A DNA stretch of 64,000 nt. Source: Streptomyces stelliscabiei. Its GTDB lineage: Bacteria; Actinomycetota; Actinomycetes; Streptomycetales; Streptomycetaceae. The notes under the pieces were generated by a model. The model was not told the origin of the DNA. It worked only from the letters and a program-made list of their open reading frames with translations, and did no database searches. Numbering within the stretch: position 1 is the stretch's first letter; every line of letters begins with the position of its first letter. Shown piece by piece: positions 52,954 through 61,493 of this stretch. The stretch covers positions 8,060,001 to 8,124,000 of the forward strand of contig NZ_JADBGF010000001.1 of assembly GCF_014873495.1 (NCBI RefSeq), given 5' to 3'. Both the position numbers and the translations under genes were made by a program.

Positions 52954-53994
52954 TCAGGCCGAGCGCGGCACCCCCGTGCTGGACCGCTCCACCAGCCGCG
53001 TCGACAACTCCGTGCGTGTGCCCTCCGGTTGGTCGCCCTCCATCATCCGCACCAGCAGCCGGAGAGCGCTCTGGGCCATCTCCGAGAGCGGCTGGCGGAC
53101 GGTCGTCAGCCCGGGAGTCGCCCAGCGGGCCTCGGGAAGGTCGTCGAATCCGACCACGCTGATGTCGTCCGGCACGCGCAGTCCCCGCTCGGCCAGCGCC
53201 TCGTACACCCCGAGAGCCATCTTGTCCGAGCAGACGAACACGGCGGTGGGCGGCTCGGGAAGATCGAGCAGCTGGAGCATGCGGTGGTGGGCGGTGGTCT
53301 CCATGAAGTTGCCGTAACGGACGTACTCCGGCCGGTACGGGATCCGTGCGGCCGTCAGCGCCGAGCGGTAGCCCGCCACCCGGGCGCTGCTGCACATCTT
53401 GCGCCGGTATCCGGCGATCACGGCGATCCGCTCGTGCCCCAGGGACAGCAGATGGTCGGTGGCGGTCATCCCGCCCTGCCAGTTGGCCGCGCCGACCGAC
53501 ACCACGCCCGGCGGCGGTTCCAGGACCGGGTCGATGAGCACGAACGGGATGCGGTGCTGGGTGAGCCAGGAGTACTGGGCGGGGGACAGCTCGGCGAGGT
53601 TGAACAGCACCCCCGCGGAACCCCGTGCGGTCAGCTTGTCGAACCAGCCGCGTTCGGGGCGGGCGCCCCGGGTGCGGGTCAGGCCCGCCGAGACCACGAC
53701 CTCCAGGCCGGCGTCGTGGGCGGCCTGTTCGACACCGTGCAGGACCGCGCCCGACCAGGAACTCTCCAGGGAGTGGACCACCAGGTCGACCATGCGCGGC
53801 GGTTGCGACGCCTCGAACCGGGGTCTGCGGACGTAACCGAGCCGGTCCAACGCCTCGGTGACCCGGCGCCTGGTCTCCGGGGCCACGTCCTCGCGGCCGT
53901 TGACCACCTTCGAGGCGGTCGGCACGGACACCCCGGCCTCGCGTGCCACCACCGCCAGCGTCGGCCCGGCCGTCGCGCTCCCGCCACGCACCAT
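52954..53994 (-). CDS. LacI family transcriptional regulator
   Basis: A 346-residue sugar-responsive regulator. The HTH is LAVVAREAGVSVPTASKVVNGREDV, with the hinge ALDRLGYVRRP, then a periplasmic-binding-like sensor domain (VVVSAGLTRTRGARPERGWFDKLTARG, DDISVVGFDDLPEARWATPG). These match xylose/xylooligosaccharide-type LacI regulators of Streptomyces in general form. ATG at 53994 follows GAGGTGGAG. The palindromic sequence at 54154-54174 upstream may be its operator. Remnants of a GH43 gene lie within 2 kb, so its target may be partly lost (inference). Confidence 0.92.
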   Translation of the reverse strand: MVRGGSATAGPTLAVVAREAGVSVPTASKVVNGREDVAPETRRRVTEALDRLGYVRRPRFEASQPPRMVDLVVHSLESSWSGAVLHGVEQAAHDAGLEVVVSAGLTRTRGARPERGWFDKLTARGSAGVLFNLAELSPAQYSWLTQHRIPFVLIDPVLEPPPGVVSVGAANWQGGMTATDHLLSLGHERIAVIAGYRRKMCSSARVAGYRSALTAARIPYRPEYVRYGNFMETTAHHRMLQLLDLPEPPTAVFVCSDKMALGVYEALAERGLRVPDDISVVGFDDLPEARWATPGLTTVRQPLSEMAQSALRLLVRMMEGDQPEGTRTELSTRLVERSSTGVPRSA

Positions 53995-54153
53995 CGCGAC
54001 TCCACCTCTCAGGGCCCCGTCCCGAGGGCCGGTGAAATTTTCGAACAGCGTCTCTCGCACGGTGCAGGCGTGCACCGCGTAGCAAGCGCTTCCTACGGTA
54101 AGCCCAACTCAACACGGCGGGAAGAAGCGGGGATTCACAGGACCGCCCAGGCC

Positions 54154-54174
54154 AAAACTTTCGAAACTTCGAAC
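54154..54174. promoter_or_regulatory. LacI-type operator candidate
   Basis: Overlapping TTTCGAAA and CTTCGAA elements (ACTTTCGAAACTTCGAAC) resemble the CGAAA/TTTCG operators bound by Streptomyces LacI regulators of hemicellulose genes. It lies about 160 bp upstream of the LacI start and a few bases before a strong AAGGAGG site on the other strand. Confidence 0.5.
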
Positions 54175-54188
54175 AAGGAGGCCGAGGG

Positions 54189-54214
54189 GTGAGTGTCGAC
54201 GAGCATCCCGGAAA
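54189..54214 (+). pseudogene. Orphan gene start (possible 5' remnant)
   Basis: GTG AGT GTC GAC GAG follows AAGGAGG with seven bases spacing and the LacI-type operator 15 bases further up, exactly like a regulated gene start (MSVDEHPGK). The reading frame then runs straight into the terminator of the convergent DUF1772 gene and becomes its antisense. It is probably the 5' end of a deleted gene. The alternative is chance. Confidence 0.35.
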
Positions 54215-54256
54215 GCGGGCCCTCGCCTCCCCCGGCTCGGGGACGCGAGGGCCCGC
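54215..54256. terminator. Terminator hairpin of the DUF1772 gene
   Basis: GCGGGCCCTCGC (54215-54226) pairs perfectly with GCGAGGGCCCGC (54245-54256). It begins eight bases after the stop of the leftward DUF1772 gene. Confidence 0.8.
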
Positions 54257-54263
54257 CGCCGCC

Positions 54264-54710
54264 TCAGACGAGGGCGGCGACCAGCAGGGTGAAGGCCGCG
54301 ACGATGACGGCGACGCGGACGTAGTGGTAGCGCTCCCAGCGCTTCATCTGCTGCTTCCAGTCGTCGGGCCGGTTGTCGGGCGTCCAGGTCTTGCCCTGGT
54401 TGTTGATCGGCACGAGCAGCAGGATCGACATGATCACGCTGACGATCAGCAGCGCGCCGGCGGCGATGACGAGACCGGTGCCGTGGTGGTGCCACCCGGC
54501 GACGGCCCAGATGCCGACGAGGACGAGTGAGCCGATGTACCAGACCGGCATCACGGCGCCGAGCATCCGGCCCCCGTGGGAGCGGGCCTGCTGATTGCTG
54601 TCGTCCGGGAGGGCGTCGAAGATCCGGTTCATGACGAAGGCGACGGAGAACTCCACCCCCACCATCAGGCCGACGAGCACGGTGGTGACGACCTCAAGTG
54701 CGTTGAGCAT
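54264..54710 (-). CDS. DUF1772 family membrane protein
   Basis: A 148-residue protein with four predicted helices (VTTVLVGLMVGVEFSVAFVM, VMPVWYIGSLVLVGIWAVAG, AAGALLIVSVIMSILLLVPI, VRVAVIVAAFTLLVAALV) and the family pattern NNQGKTWTPDNRPDDWKQQM after the third helix. Function is unknown. ATG at 54710 follows GAGGGTC. It is divergent from the TetR gene over a set of shared palindromes, so it is very likely that repressor's target. Confidence 0.85.
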   Translation of the reverse strand: MLNALEVVTTVLVGLMVGVEFSVAFVMNRIFDALPDDSNQQARSHGGRMLGAVMPVWYIGSLVLVGIWAVAGWHHHGTGLVIAAGALLIVSVIMSILLLVPINNQGKTWTPDNRPDDWKQQMKRWERYHYVRVAVIVAAFTLLVAALV

Positions 54711-54727
54711 GGCGACCCTCGCAATAT

Positions 54728-54791
54728 CTAGTACTGCTAGCTGATGAGGCAACGCTAGTACTGCTACTGCTCCTTTGTCTAGCGGTGCTAG
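54728..54791. promoter_or_regulatory. Triple TetR operator between DUF1772 and tetR
   Basis: CTAGTACTGCTAG (54728-54740), a partial copy CTAGTACTGCTA (54755-54766) and CTAGCGGTGCTAG (54779-54791) lie in the 90-bp divergent gap. The last is nine bases before the TetR ATG. They are the obvious binding sites for autoregulation and control of the DUF1772 gene. Confidence 0.75.
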
Positions 54792-54800
54792 AGTCAAGGC

Positions 54801-55382
54801 ATGTCGGTACAGGAACGCAAGCAGCGCGAGCGGGCGGAACGCGAGCGCCTCATCGTGGCGACGGCCCGTGAACTCGCCGAGCGGCAGGGCTGGGACGCGG
54901 TCACCACGCGTCGGCTCGCCGAGCGCATCGAATACAGCCAGCCCGTCCTCTACAGCCACTTCCGCGGCAAGCGCGAGATCATCGGCGCCGTCGCCCTGGA
55001 GGGCGCGGTCGAGATGGCCGCGGCGCTGCGGGCCGCCGTCTCCACGGCGGACGGCGGCCCTCGCGCCCGGGTCACCGCCCTCGCCCGCGCCTACCTGGAC
55101 TTCGCCGAACGCAACCCGGCGGTCTACGACGCGATGTTCCAGCTCGACGGCGGCCTGGCGTTCGCGCAGGAGGACACACCGGAACCTCTCAAGGACGCCT
55201 TCGCCGCGCTGCTGGAGTGCCTCGGCGAGGTCGCCGGGGACGGCGTGGACCCGGGGCTGTTCACCGAGTTGTTCTGGGCGTCCCTGCACGGCGTGGCGAC
55301 CCTGACCCGGTCGGGACGGGTGCCGCGGGAGTACGCCGAGCCGAGGGTGGAGCTGCTGGTCGCCCGGCTCGCCGCGGTCTGA
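54801..55382 (+). CDS. TetR family transcriptional regulator
   Basis: A 193-residue regulator. The N-terminal HTH reads IVATARELAERQGWDAVTTRRLAERIEYSQPVLYSHFRGKREII, a classical TetR DNA-binding domain, and the C-terminal ligand domain is of the WHG type (LFTELFWASLHGVATLTRSG). Divergent to its probable target, with operators in between. The ligand is unknown. Confidence 0.92.
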   Translation: MSVQERKQRERAERERLIVATARELAERQGWDAVTTRRLAERIEYSQPVLYSHFRGKREIIGAVALEGAVEMAAALRAAVSTADGGPRARVTALARAYLDFAERNPAVYDAMFQLDGGLAFAQEDTPEPLKDAFAALLECLGEVAGDGVDPGLFTELFWASLHGVATLTRSGRVPREYAEPRVELLVARLAAV

Positions 55383-55391
55383 CCCTCCGTC

Positions 55392-55451
55392 CGGCGGGCA
55401 GGCGGCCGGGGATTCGACGACAGGTCCTAAGCCTCCGCGGCCTGCCCGCCG
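55392..55451. terminator. Possible terminator after tetR
   Basis: CGGCGGGCAGGC (55392-55403) pairs with GCCTGCCCGCCG (55440-55451) around a 36-base loop that can itself partly fold, ten bases after the TetR stop. Confidence 0.45.
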
Positions 55452-55570
55452 CCTCGCCACCGGTCGCTCGCGCCCGTCGCGAAGAGGCCGCCCCTCACCT
55501 GGGAGGCATCCGCTCCCGACCGGTGCGTCCTCCTGTCCTCGCCCGCCGCTCCGCCCACTCGTCCCACCCT

Positions 55571-56055
55571 TCACTCCGCTTTGCACACCAGCCGGAACCC
55601 GCTGAAGTCCGCGGTGAACTCCGCCGCTACCAGGTCCTGAGCGTGGATGCCGGCCAAGGTGCCGGTGAAGCGGAGCCGTAGTCGTCGGACAGGTGGGTGA
55701 AGTCCAGGACCGGTCCGATGGGGGTGCGGGTTCGTCGCGGAGGTGCCAGAAGGCCGCCTCCGCACCGTCGAGGTCGCCCCCGAGTGACGGGTCCCTCCGG
55801 GGCGACCTCGACGAGAGACATCTGCCGGGCCCCGTCCTCGTCGCGTTCGAGGAGGCTGGGCACGGTACGGCCCTCGCCTCGCCACTGCAGGCCGCGCTGC
55901 GGTTCCCCCTCGGGTTCGGCCCAGGTCAGGTCCAGGCAGAGGTACGAGGAGGTGTTGTAGCGCAGGGTGAGGCCGGCCGCCTCGTCGAAGGTACGCGGTC
56001 GGGCGTCCACGGTGACCTCCACCTCCGCCCGGTGCTCGGAGAGCCGCTGGGCCGG
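55571..56055 (-). pseudogene. 3' remnant of a GH43-type glycosidase, frameshifted
   Basis: The minus strand encodes pieces of the C-terminal beta-sandwich of GH43 beta-xylosidases in three frames: DEAAGLTLRYNTSSYLCLDL with QMSLVEVAPEGPV, then GGDLDGAEAAFWHLRDEP, then IGPVLDFTHLSDDYG back in the first frame, then FTGTLAGIHAQDLVAAEFTA to FSGFRL and a stop at 55571. At least three frameshifts and loss of the whole catalytic domain make it non-functional. A LacI regulator of sugar type is encoded nearby. Confidence 0.7.
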
Positions 56056-56321
56056 CACGGCGACGGGGCCTGTCCGTCCCGTACGTCACCGCCATGGCCG
56101 AACGGGTCCGTCCCGAGGGCGGCGGCGGTGACTACGGCTCGACCGGCGGCGGCTACGACCACCTGGGCTTCGGCACCCTGATACGCCCGATGACGCCGGA
56201 CAGGCCCGTTGTCCCCCGAACGGCCGTCCGAAGACCCGGCACGACCGGAATACCGCGAGGGGATGTGGTGCTCTGAGGTGGACGACGGTCCACGAGCGGG
56301 CGGGCGTGAGGAGCTGGTGCG

Positions 56322-57923
56322 ATGACGGCAGACCGGCAGGGCCCCGTGGTCAGGACACCGTACGGGCTCGTACGGGGCACGTACGAGCACGGGGACGGCC
56401 ACGAGAACGGGATCGCGGTCTTCCGGGGCATCCCCTACGCGGCCCCGCCCTTCGGCCCCCACCGGTTCCGCCCGCCCGTCCCGCCCGAGCCCTGGGCGGG
56501 GGTGCGGGACGCCGTCGCCTTCGGGCCGACGCCTCCGAAGCCGCCGTACTCGGAGGCGTTCGCCCGCTGTCTGTCGGACCCCGTCGTCCCGGGCGACGAC
56601 TGCCTCAACCTGAACGTGTGGACACCGGCCCCGGACCCCGCCGCCCGGCTGCCGGTCATGGTCTGGATCCACGGCGGTGCCCTCACCCGGGGATCGTCGG
56701 CGGTCCCGGTCTACGACGGTGCCGCCTTCGCCCGTGACGGTGTGGTGCTGGTGTCCCTCAACTACCGCCTGGGAGTGGAGGGTTACGGCCTCTTCCCGGA
56801 CGCCCCGCCCAACCTCGGACTGCGTGACCAACTGGCCGCGCTGGAGTGGGTGCGCGAGGCGATCGCCGGGTTCGGCGGCGACCCTGACCGGGTGACCCTG
56901 GCCGGCCAGTCGGCGGGCGCCATCAGCGTCGGCGCGCTGCTGGCCGCCCCCCGCGCGCGGGGCCTGTTCCGGCGGGCGGTCCTGCAGAGCGGGCCGCCCG
57001 AGGCCCTGGACCGGGACAAGGTGCGCCGCATGGTCCGCCGGATGGCGACCCGACTGAAGGTCCCGGCGACCGCCGAGGCCTTCGCCGCCGTGGACCGGAC
57101 CGCTCTCGTCGAGGCGCAGGCGGAGGCGGGCCGCCTCAGCAGTCCGGTGCTGGGCGGCCCCGCCTTCGGCCTCGTCGTCGACGGCGACCTGCTGCCCACC
57201 GATCCGCTGGAAGCCCTGACCGAGCACGGCGCGGCCCCCGGGACCGACCTCCTCATGGGCTGGACCCGCGACGAACACCGCCTCTGGCTCGTCCCCGGCG
57301 GCCTCCAGGAGCGTGTCGACCGGCTCGGCACGGTCGCCCTGGCCGGCGCGCGCGCCCGCTGCCGCTGCGGCCCCGAGCTGCCCCGCGGCTACCGCGAACT
57401 CCATCCCGACACGGGCACCGCCGACCTGGTCGGCCGGCTCGTCACCGACCACCTGCTGCGCGTCCCCCTGCACCGCGTGGCGGACGCCCGCCTCGACCAC
57501 GCCCGGTCCTACCTCTACGAGTTCGCCTGGCCCTCCGGCACCCCCGCCCTCGGCTCCTGCCACGCCCTCGAACTCGGTTTCGTCTTCGACACCGGCGACA
57601 CCTCGGCCTCCGCCAAGCTCGCCGGAGAGGACCCGCCGCACGACCTCGCCGCCGCCATGCACACCGCCTGGGTCCGCTTCGTCACGGAGGGCACCCCCGG
57701 CTGGCCCGCCTGGGACGCCACCCACCCGGTGCGCGTCTTCGACAGCCCGGTGGACGCGGACACCCCGGACGGCATCCGGATGGTCCTCGGTCCCTACGAC
57801 CCCGAACTCGCTCTCTGGGACGCGGACGCCAGACGCCCCCGCAGAGTCCAGGGCGCGGGCACCTTCGTCATCTCCGGCGGAGGCCCGCTCCCGGCCCTGC
57901 GCCGCTTCCGCCGCAGTCCGTGA
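56322..57923 (+). CDS. Type B carboxylesterase
   Basis: A 533-residue alpha/beta hydrolase of the carboxylesterase/para-nitrobenzyl esterase family. It has FRGIPYAAPPFGPHRFRPP at the N-terminus, the oxyanion HGG at 117-119, the nucleophile elbow LAGQSAGA with Ser197, and a late LGSCHALELGFVF segment with the catalytic His. No signal peptide is seen, so it is probably cytoplasmic. Natural esters are unknown. About 270 bp upstream of it back to the GH43 remnant hold no recognised gene. It ends six bases from the convergent regulator gene. Confidence 0.92.
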   Translation: MTADRQGPVVRTPYGLVRGTYEHGDGHENGIAVFRGIPYAAPPFGPHRFRPPVPPEPWAGVRDAVAFGPTPPKPPYSEAFARCLSDPVVPGDDCLNLNVWTPAPDPAARLPVMVWIHGGALTRGSSAVPVYDGAAFARDGVVLVSLNYRLGVEGYGLFPDAPPNLGLRDQLAALEWVREAIAGFGGDPDRVTLAGQSAGAISVGALLAAPRARGLFRRAVLQSGPPEALDRDKVRRMVRRMATRLKVPATAEAFAAVDRTALVEAQAEAGRLSSPVLGGPAFGLVVDGDLLPTDPLEALTEHGAAPGTDLLMGWTRDEHRLWLVPGGLQERVDRLGTVALAGARARCRCGPELPRGYRELHPDTGTADLVGRLVTDHLLRVPLHRVADARLDHARSYLYEFAWPSGTPALGSCHALELGFVFDTGDTSASAKLAGEDPPHDLAAAMHTAWVRFVTEGTPGWPAWDATHPVRVFDSPVDADTPDGIRMVLGPYDPELALWDADARRPRRVQGAGTFVISGGGPLPALRRFRRSP

Positions 57924-57929
57924 TGTCCT

Positions 57930-58688
57930 CTAGCCGTGCTCCGGGCCGGGCTCGGCGGTCCCGTCGGCCACGGGCGTCCGGGGCTTGGTGTGGAGGATCT
58001 CGCGGGCCTGTTCCGCGGCGCGGACGGTGTTCTCGCTGACGAAGTCGAGGAAACGGGCCACGTTCTCCAGGCGTGCGGCGGCGGGAGTGCCGGTGCCGAG
58101 GACACCGACACCCTGACGGGCGGTCTCGACGATCTGGGAGATGGCGCGGGCGCTGGCGAGCATCGACTGGTACCAGACGTCGTCGTCGACGACGTAGCGC
58201 TCGCGGCGGCGCTCGCCCTGTTCCCGGCGGACCATGCCCTGGCCGTCGAGGAACGTGATCGCCTTGGAAATGGACGCGGGGCTCACCTGGAGGCGCTGGG
58301 CCAGCTCGGACGCGGTGAGGCTGCCGCTGTCGGTGAGCGTGAGGCAGGCCATCACCCGGGCCATCATCGTGGGCATCCCCGAGGCCGTCATGACGGCCGT
58401 GAAGGTCTCCTCGTACTCGCGTACGGCTTCGGCGTCGCGTCCGTGGGGCTGCTCGGGCGCCCGCGCGGAGAGGGGTGCGGTCGGGCGACGACGGTGGGCG
58501 CGGCGTTCGGTGGCGCGGTGGGCCAGCTCGGCGCGGTACCCGGTGGGGCCGCCGTTGCGCATCACCTCACGGGTGACCGTCGACGTCGGACGGTCGAGCT
58601 GTCTGGCGATCTCCGCGTAGGCGAGGCCGTCGGCCAGCCCGAGCGCGATCTGCCGTCGTTCCTGCTGAGTGAGCCTGCCTCCCGGCAT
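57930..58688 (-). CDS. GbsR/MarR-like regulator with extra N-terminal HTH
   Basis: A 252-residue regulator with two DNA-binding units. Residues 1-45 (RLTQQERRQIALGLADGLAY ... RPTSTVTREVMRNGG) look like the HTH_38 of IS30-type transposases. Residues about 100-190 (GSLTASELAQRLQVSPASIS ... GQGMVRREQGERRRERYVVD) form a GbsR-type winged helix. ATG at 58688 follows a perfect AAGGAGACAGCG. It is divergent from DUF4097 and the exporter genes, over repeated GCAACG sites, so it probably controls them and itself. Confidence 0.88.
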   Translation of the reverse strand: MPGGRLTQQERRQIALGLADGLAYAEIARQLDRPTSTVTREVMRNGGPTGYRAELAHRATERRAHRRRPTAPLSARAPEQPHGRDAEAVREYEETFTAVMTASGMPTMMARVMACLTLTDSGSLTASELAQRLQVSPASISKAITFLDGQGMVRREQGERRRERYVVDDDVWYQSMLASARAISQIVETARQGVGVLGTGTPAAARLENVARFLDFVSENTVRAAEQAREILHTKPRTPVADGTAEPGPEHG

Positions 58689-58744
58689 CGCTGTCTCCTT
58701 CGTGCTCCGTGGTGCGCCCACTCTAGCGTTCACCTCAGTTCATT

Positions 58745-58866
58745 GCAACGTGACGCGTGCGTTTCGTTGCGTTAAGTTCGAACTCATCGCAACGAAATAG
58801 AGCCTCTGATCTGCATAAACGGTAGAGCTACGCAACGAGTATGTTGCTGAATCTGTGAATGCAACG
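58745..58866. promoter_or_regulatory. Array of GCAACG operator half-sites
   Basis: GCAACG or its complement occurs at 58745-58750, 58765-58770, 58789-58794, 58832-58837 and 58861-58866, in a 220-bp divergent promoter region. GTTGC at 58843-58847 makes the fourth an inverted pair. The density suggests the binding sites of the adjacent GbsR-like regulator. Confidence 0.65.
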
Positions 58867-58909
58867 TAGCTTTTCCATTGTCAGAAACAAGGACGCGAAG
58901 GAGAGAACG

Positions 58910-59581
58910 ATGCAGAAGTTCGACACCCCCGCCCCGATCTCCGCGGTGCTGAACATCCCGGCCGGACACGTGCGGTTCATCGCCGCCGACCGGGTCGACA
59001 CCACCGTCGAGGTCCGTCCCGCCAACGCCTCCAAGGACCGTGACGTCAAGGCCGCCGAGCGGACCACGGTCGACTATCGCGACGGAGTGCTGCGGATCGA
59101 GGCCCCCAAGGCGAAGAGCGAACTCCTCGGCCCCTCCGGAGCCCTGGAGGTCACGGTCCAGCTGCCCGCAGGCTCCCGGGTCGAGGCCACGGCGGCGGCC
59201 GCCGAGTTCCGCGGCGTCGGGCGGCTGGGCGAGGTCTCCATCGACGGCGCGCACGGTTCGGTCAAGTTCGACGAGGTCGCCGGCGCCCGTCTGGCCCTCC
59301 TGGCCGGCGACGCCCTGGTCGGCCGTCTGGACGGCCCCGCCGAGATCACCAGCGGCAAGGGCGACCTGCGCGTCACCGAGGCCACGGGCGGCACCGTCAC
59401 CCTGCGCACCGGACACGGCGAGATCTCCGTCGGGGCCGCCGCCGGCGTCTCGGCCTCGCTGGACGCCTCCACCTCCTACGGCCGGATCCGCAACTCGCTC
59501 AGGAACGGCGAGGGCGCCGCCGCCCGGCTCGACATCAGCGCCACCACCGGCTACGGCGACATCACCGCCCGCAGCCTCTGA
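58910..59581 (+). CDS. DUF4097 beta-strand repeat protein
   Basis: A 223-residue protein of the DUF4097 family, predicted to form a beta-solenoid of short repeats (GEVSIDGAHGSVKFDEVAGA, KGDLRVTEATGGTVTLRTGH, GYGDITARSL). It has no signal peptide, membrane helix or enzymatic motif; function is unknown. ATG at 58910 follows GGAGAGAACG. It is 41 bp upstream of the exporter ATPase and probably the first gene of the operon, which is a recurring arrangement in Streptomyces. Confidence 0.88.
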   Translation: MQKFDTPAPISAVLNIPAGHVRFIAADRVDTTVEVRPANASKDRDVKAAERTTVDYRDGVLRIEAPKAKSELLGPSGALEVTVQLPAGSRVEATAAAAEFRGVGRLGEVSIDGAHGSVKFDEVAGARLALLAGDALVGRLDGPAEITSGKGDLRVTEATGGTVTLRTGHGEISVGAAAGVSASLDASTSYGRIRNSLRNGEGAAARLDISATTGYGDITARSL

Positions 59582-59622
59582 CCCCCTGACTGCCACCCGT
59601 GACCTTCGAAGGAGCGACTCCC

Positions 59623-60606
59623 ATGACCGACCCGGCCATCGCGGCGAACGGGCTGCGCAAGTCCTACGGTGACAAGACCGTCCTCGACGGCATCGACCTC
59701 GCGGTCCCCGAAGGGACGATCTTCGCCCTGCTGGGGCAGAACGGTGCCGGCAAGACCACCGCCGTCAAGATCCTCTCGACCCTCGTCCCCTCCGACGGCG
59801 GCCGGGCCCAGGTCGCCGGCCACGACCTCACCGCCGACCCCCAGGCCGTACGCGCGGCCATCGGTGTCACCGGGCAGTTCTCCGCCGTCGACGGCCTGAT
59901 CACCGGCGAGGAGAACATGCTCCTCATGGCCGACCTGCACCACCTGCCCAAAGCCGAAGGACGACGCGTCGCGGCCGAACTCCTGGACCGCTTCGACCTC
60001 ACCGACGCCGCGAAGAAACCCGCCTCCACCTACTCCGGCGGCATGAGACGCCGCCTCGACATCGCCATGACCCTCGTCGGCGACCCCCGCATCATCTTCC
60101 TCGACGAACCCACCACCGGCCTGGACCCCCGCTCCCGCCACACCATGTGGCAGATCATCCGCGAACTGGTCACCACCGGCGTCACCGTCCTGCTCACCAC
60201 CCAGTACCTCGAAGAAGCCGACCAGCTCGCCGACCGCATCGCCGTCCTGCACAACGGCCACATCGCCGCCGAAGGAACCCCCGAACAGCTCAAACGCCTC
60301 GTCCCCGGCGGACACGTACGCCTGCGCTTCACCGACCCCACCGCCTACCGCACCGCCGCCACCGCACAGCCCCACGCCACCCGCGACGACGACGCCCTCG
60401 CCCTGCACCTGCCCAGCGACGGCACCCAGCGCGAACTGCGCGCCATCCTCGACCAGCTGCACACCGCCGGCATCGAGGCCGACGAACTCACCGTCCACAC
60501 CCCCGACCTCGACGACGTCTTCTTCGCCCTCACCGCCGACACCACCCTCCCCACCCAGACCGCGCAGGCCACCGAGGCCACCCAGACCAAGGAGACCGTC
60601 CGATGA
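59623..60606 (+). CDS. DrrA-like ABC exporter ATPase
   Basis: A 327-residue ATPase of the daunorubicin-resistance type. Walker A is GQNGAGKTTAV, signature STYSGGMRRRLDIAM, Walker B IIFLDEPTTGLDP, and switch LLTTQYLEEADQLADRI. The C-terminal extension (LTVHTPDLDDVFFALTAD) carries the family's distinctive tail. It energises the permease encoded next with an ATGA overlap. Such pairs export drugs or envelope lipids; nothing fixes the substrate. Confidence 0.94.
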   Translation: MTDPAIAANGLRKSYGDKTVLDGIDLAVPEGTIFALLGQNGAGKTTAVKILSTLVPSDGGRAQVAGHDLTADPQAVRAAIGVTGQFSAVDGLITGEENMLLMADLHHLPKAEGRRVAAELLDRFDLTDAAKKPASTYSGGMRRRLDIAMTLVGDPRIIFLDEPTTGLDPRSRHTMWQIIRELVTTGVTVLLTTQYLEEADQLADRIAVLHNGHIAAEGTPEQLKRLVPGGHVRLRFTDPTAYRTAATAQPHATRDDDALALHLPSDGTQRELRAILDQLHTAGIEADELTVHTPDLDDVFFALTADTTLPTQTAQATEATQTKETVR

Positions 60607-61388
60607 GTTCCCTCGCCCTCGCCGTCCGCGACTCCTCCACGATGCTGCGCCGCAACCTCCTGCACGCGCGCCGCTACCCGTCGCTCACCCTGAACCTGCT
60701 GCTCACGCCGATCATGCTGCTCCTGCTCTTCGTCTACATCTTCGGCGACGTGATGAGCGCCGGCATCGGAGGCAGCGACCGCTCCGACTACATCGCCTAC
60801 ATCGTCCCGGGCATCCTGATGCTGACCATCGGCGGCACCGTCGTCGGGACCGCGGTGTCCGTCGCGACGGACATGAACGAGGGCATCATCGCCCGCTTCC
60901 GCACGATGGCGATCCACCGCGGCTCCGTGCTCATCGGGCACGTCGTCGGCAGCGTGCTGCAATGTGTCGCCAGCGTGGTCCTCGTCGGCGCGGTCGGCGT
61001 GGCCATCGGCTTCCGCTCCGTCGACGCCACCCCCCTGGAATGGCTGGCCGCGTTCGGGCTGCTCGCCCTGTTCTCGCTGGCGCTCACCTGGATCGCGGTC
61101 GGCATGGGTCTGGTCAGCCCCAACGCCGAGGCGGCCGCCAACAGCGCACAGCCGCTGGTCCTCCTGCCGCTCGTCTCCAGCGCCTTCATCCCGGCCGACA
61201 CCATGCCGGGCTGGTTCCGGCCGATCGCCGAGTACCAGCCCTTCACCCCGGCCATCGAGACCCTGCGCGGTCTGCTCCTCGGCACCGAGATCGGCCACAA
61301 CGGCTGGCTCGCCCTCGCCTGGTGCCTGGGCCTCGCGGTGCTCGGCTACTTCTGGTCGGCCGCCCGGTTCAACAGCGACCCGAAGTGA
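60603..61388 (+). CDS. DrrB-like ABC-2 permease
   Basis: A 261-residue ABC-2 permease with six helices, beginning YPSLTLNLLLTPIMLLLLFV. The family loop ARFRTMAIHRGSVLIGHVV and the end PFTPAIETLRGLLLGTEIGHN are typical of DrrB. It forms the membrane channel for the ATPase whose gene overlaps its start. Confidence 0.94.
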   Translation: MSSLALAVRDSSTMLRRNLLHARRYPSLTLNLLLTPIMLLLLFVYIFGDVMSAGIGGSDRSDYIAYIVPGILMLTIGGTVVGTAVSVATDMNEGIIARFRTMAIHRGSVLIGHVVGSVLQCVASVVLVGAVGVAIGFRSVDATPLEWLAAFGLLALFSLALTWIAVGMGLVSPNAEAAANSAQPLVLLPLVSSAFIPADTMPGWFRPIAEYQPFTPAIETLRGLLLGTEIGHNGWLALAWCLGLAVLGYFWSAARFNSDPK

Positions 61389-61414
61389 CGCCGTGACCAC
61401 CGGATCCGCGACTC

Positions 61415-61448
61415 AGGTCCCCGTGCCCCGCGAGGGGCGCGGGGACCT
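61415..61448. terminator. Terminator hairpin after the exporter operon
   Basis: AGGTCCCCG (61415-61423) pairs with CGGGGACCT (61440-61448), with GCCCC and GGGGC inside. It lies 27 bases after the permease stop and before the convergent mmuM gene. Confidence 0.8.
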
Positions 61449-61493
61449 GTCGCGATCGGTCACGCGGGCAAGCGCCGGTCGCGTGGCGGGTCC

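Noticed and set aside
50677..54192. 1171-codon rightward ORF
   Set aside because: Crosses the antisense of two real genes (LtaS-like and LacI) and contains low-complexity Arg/Gly runs mirroring the Glu/Pro repeats.
56094..56276. 60-codon rightward ORF with Gly-rich start upstream of the carboxylesterase
   Set aside because: No recognisable family, ribosome site or conservation signal; borders the GH43 remnant and may be debris.
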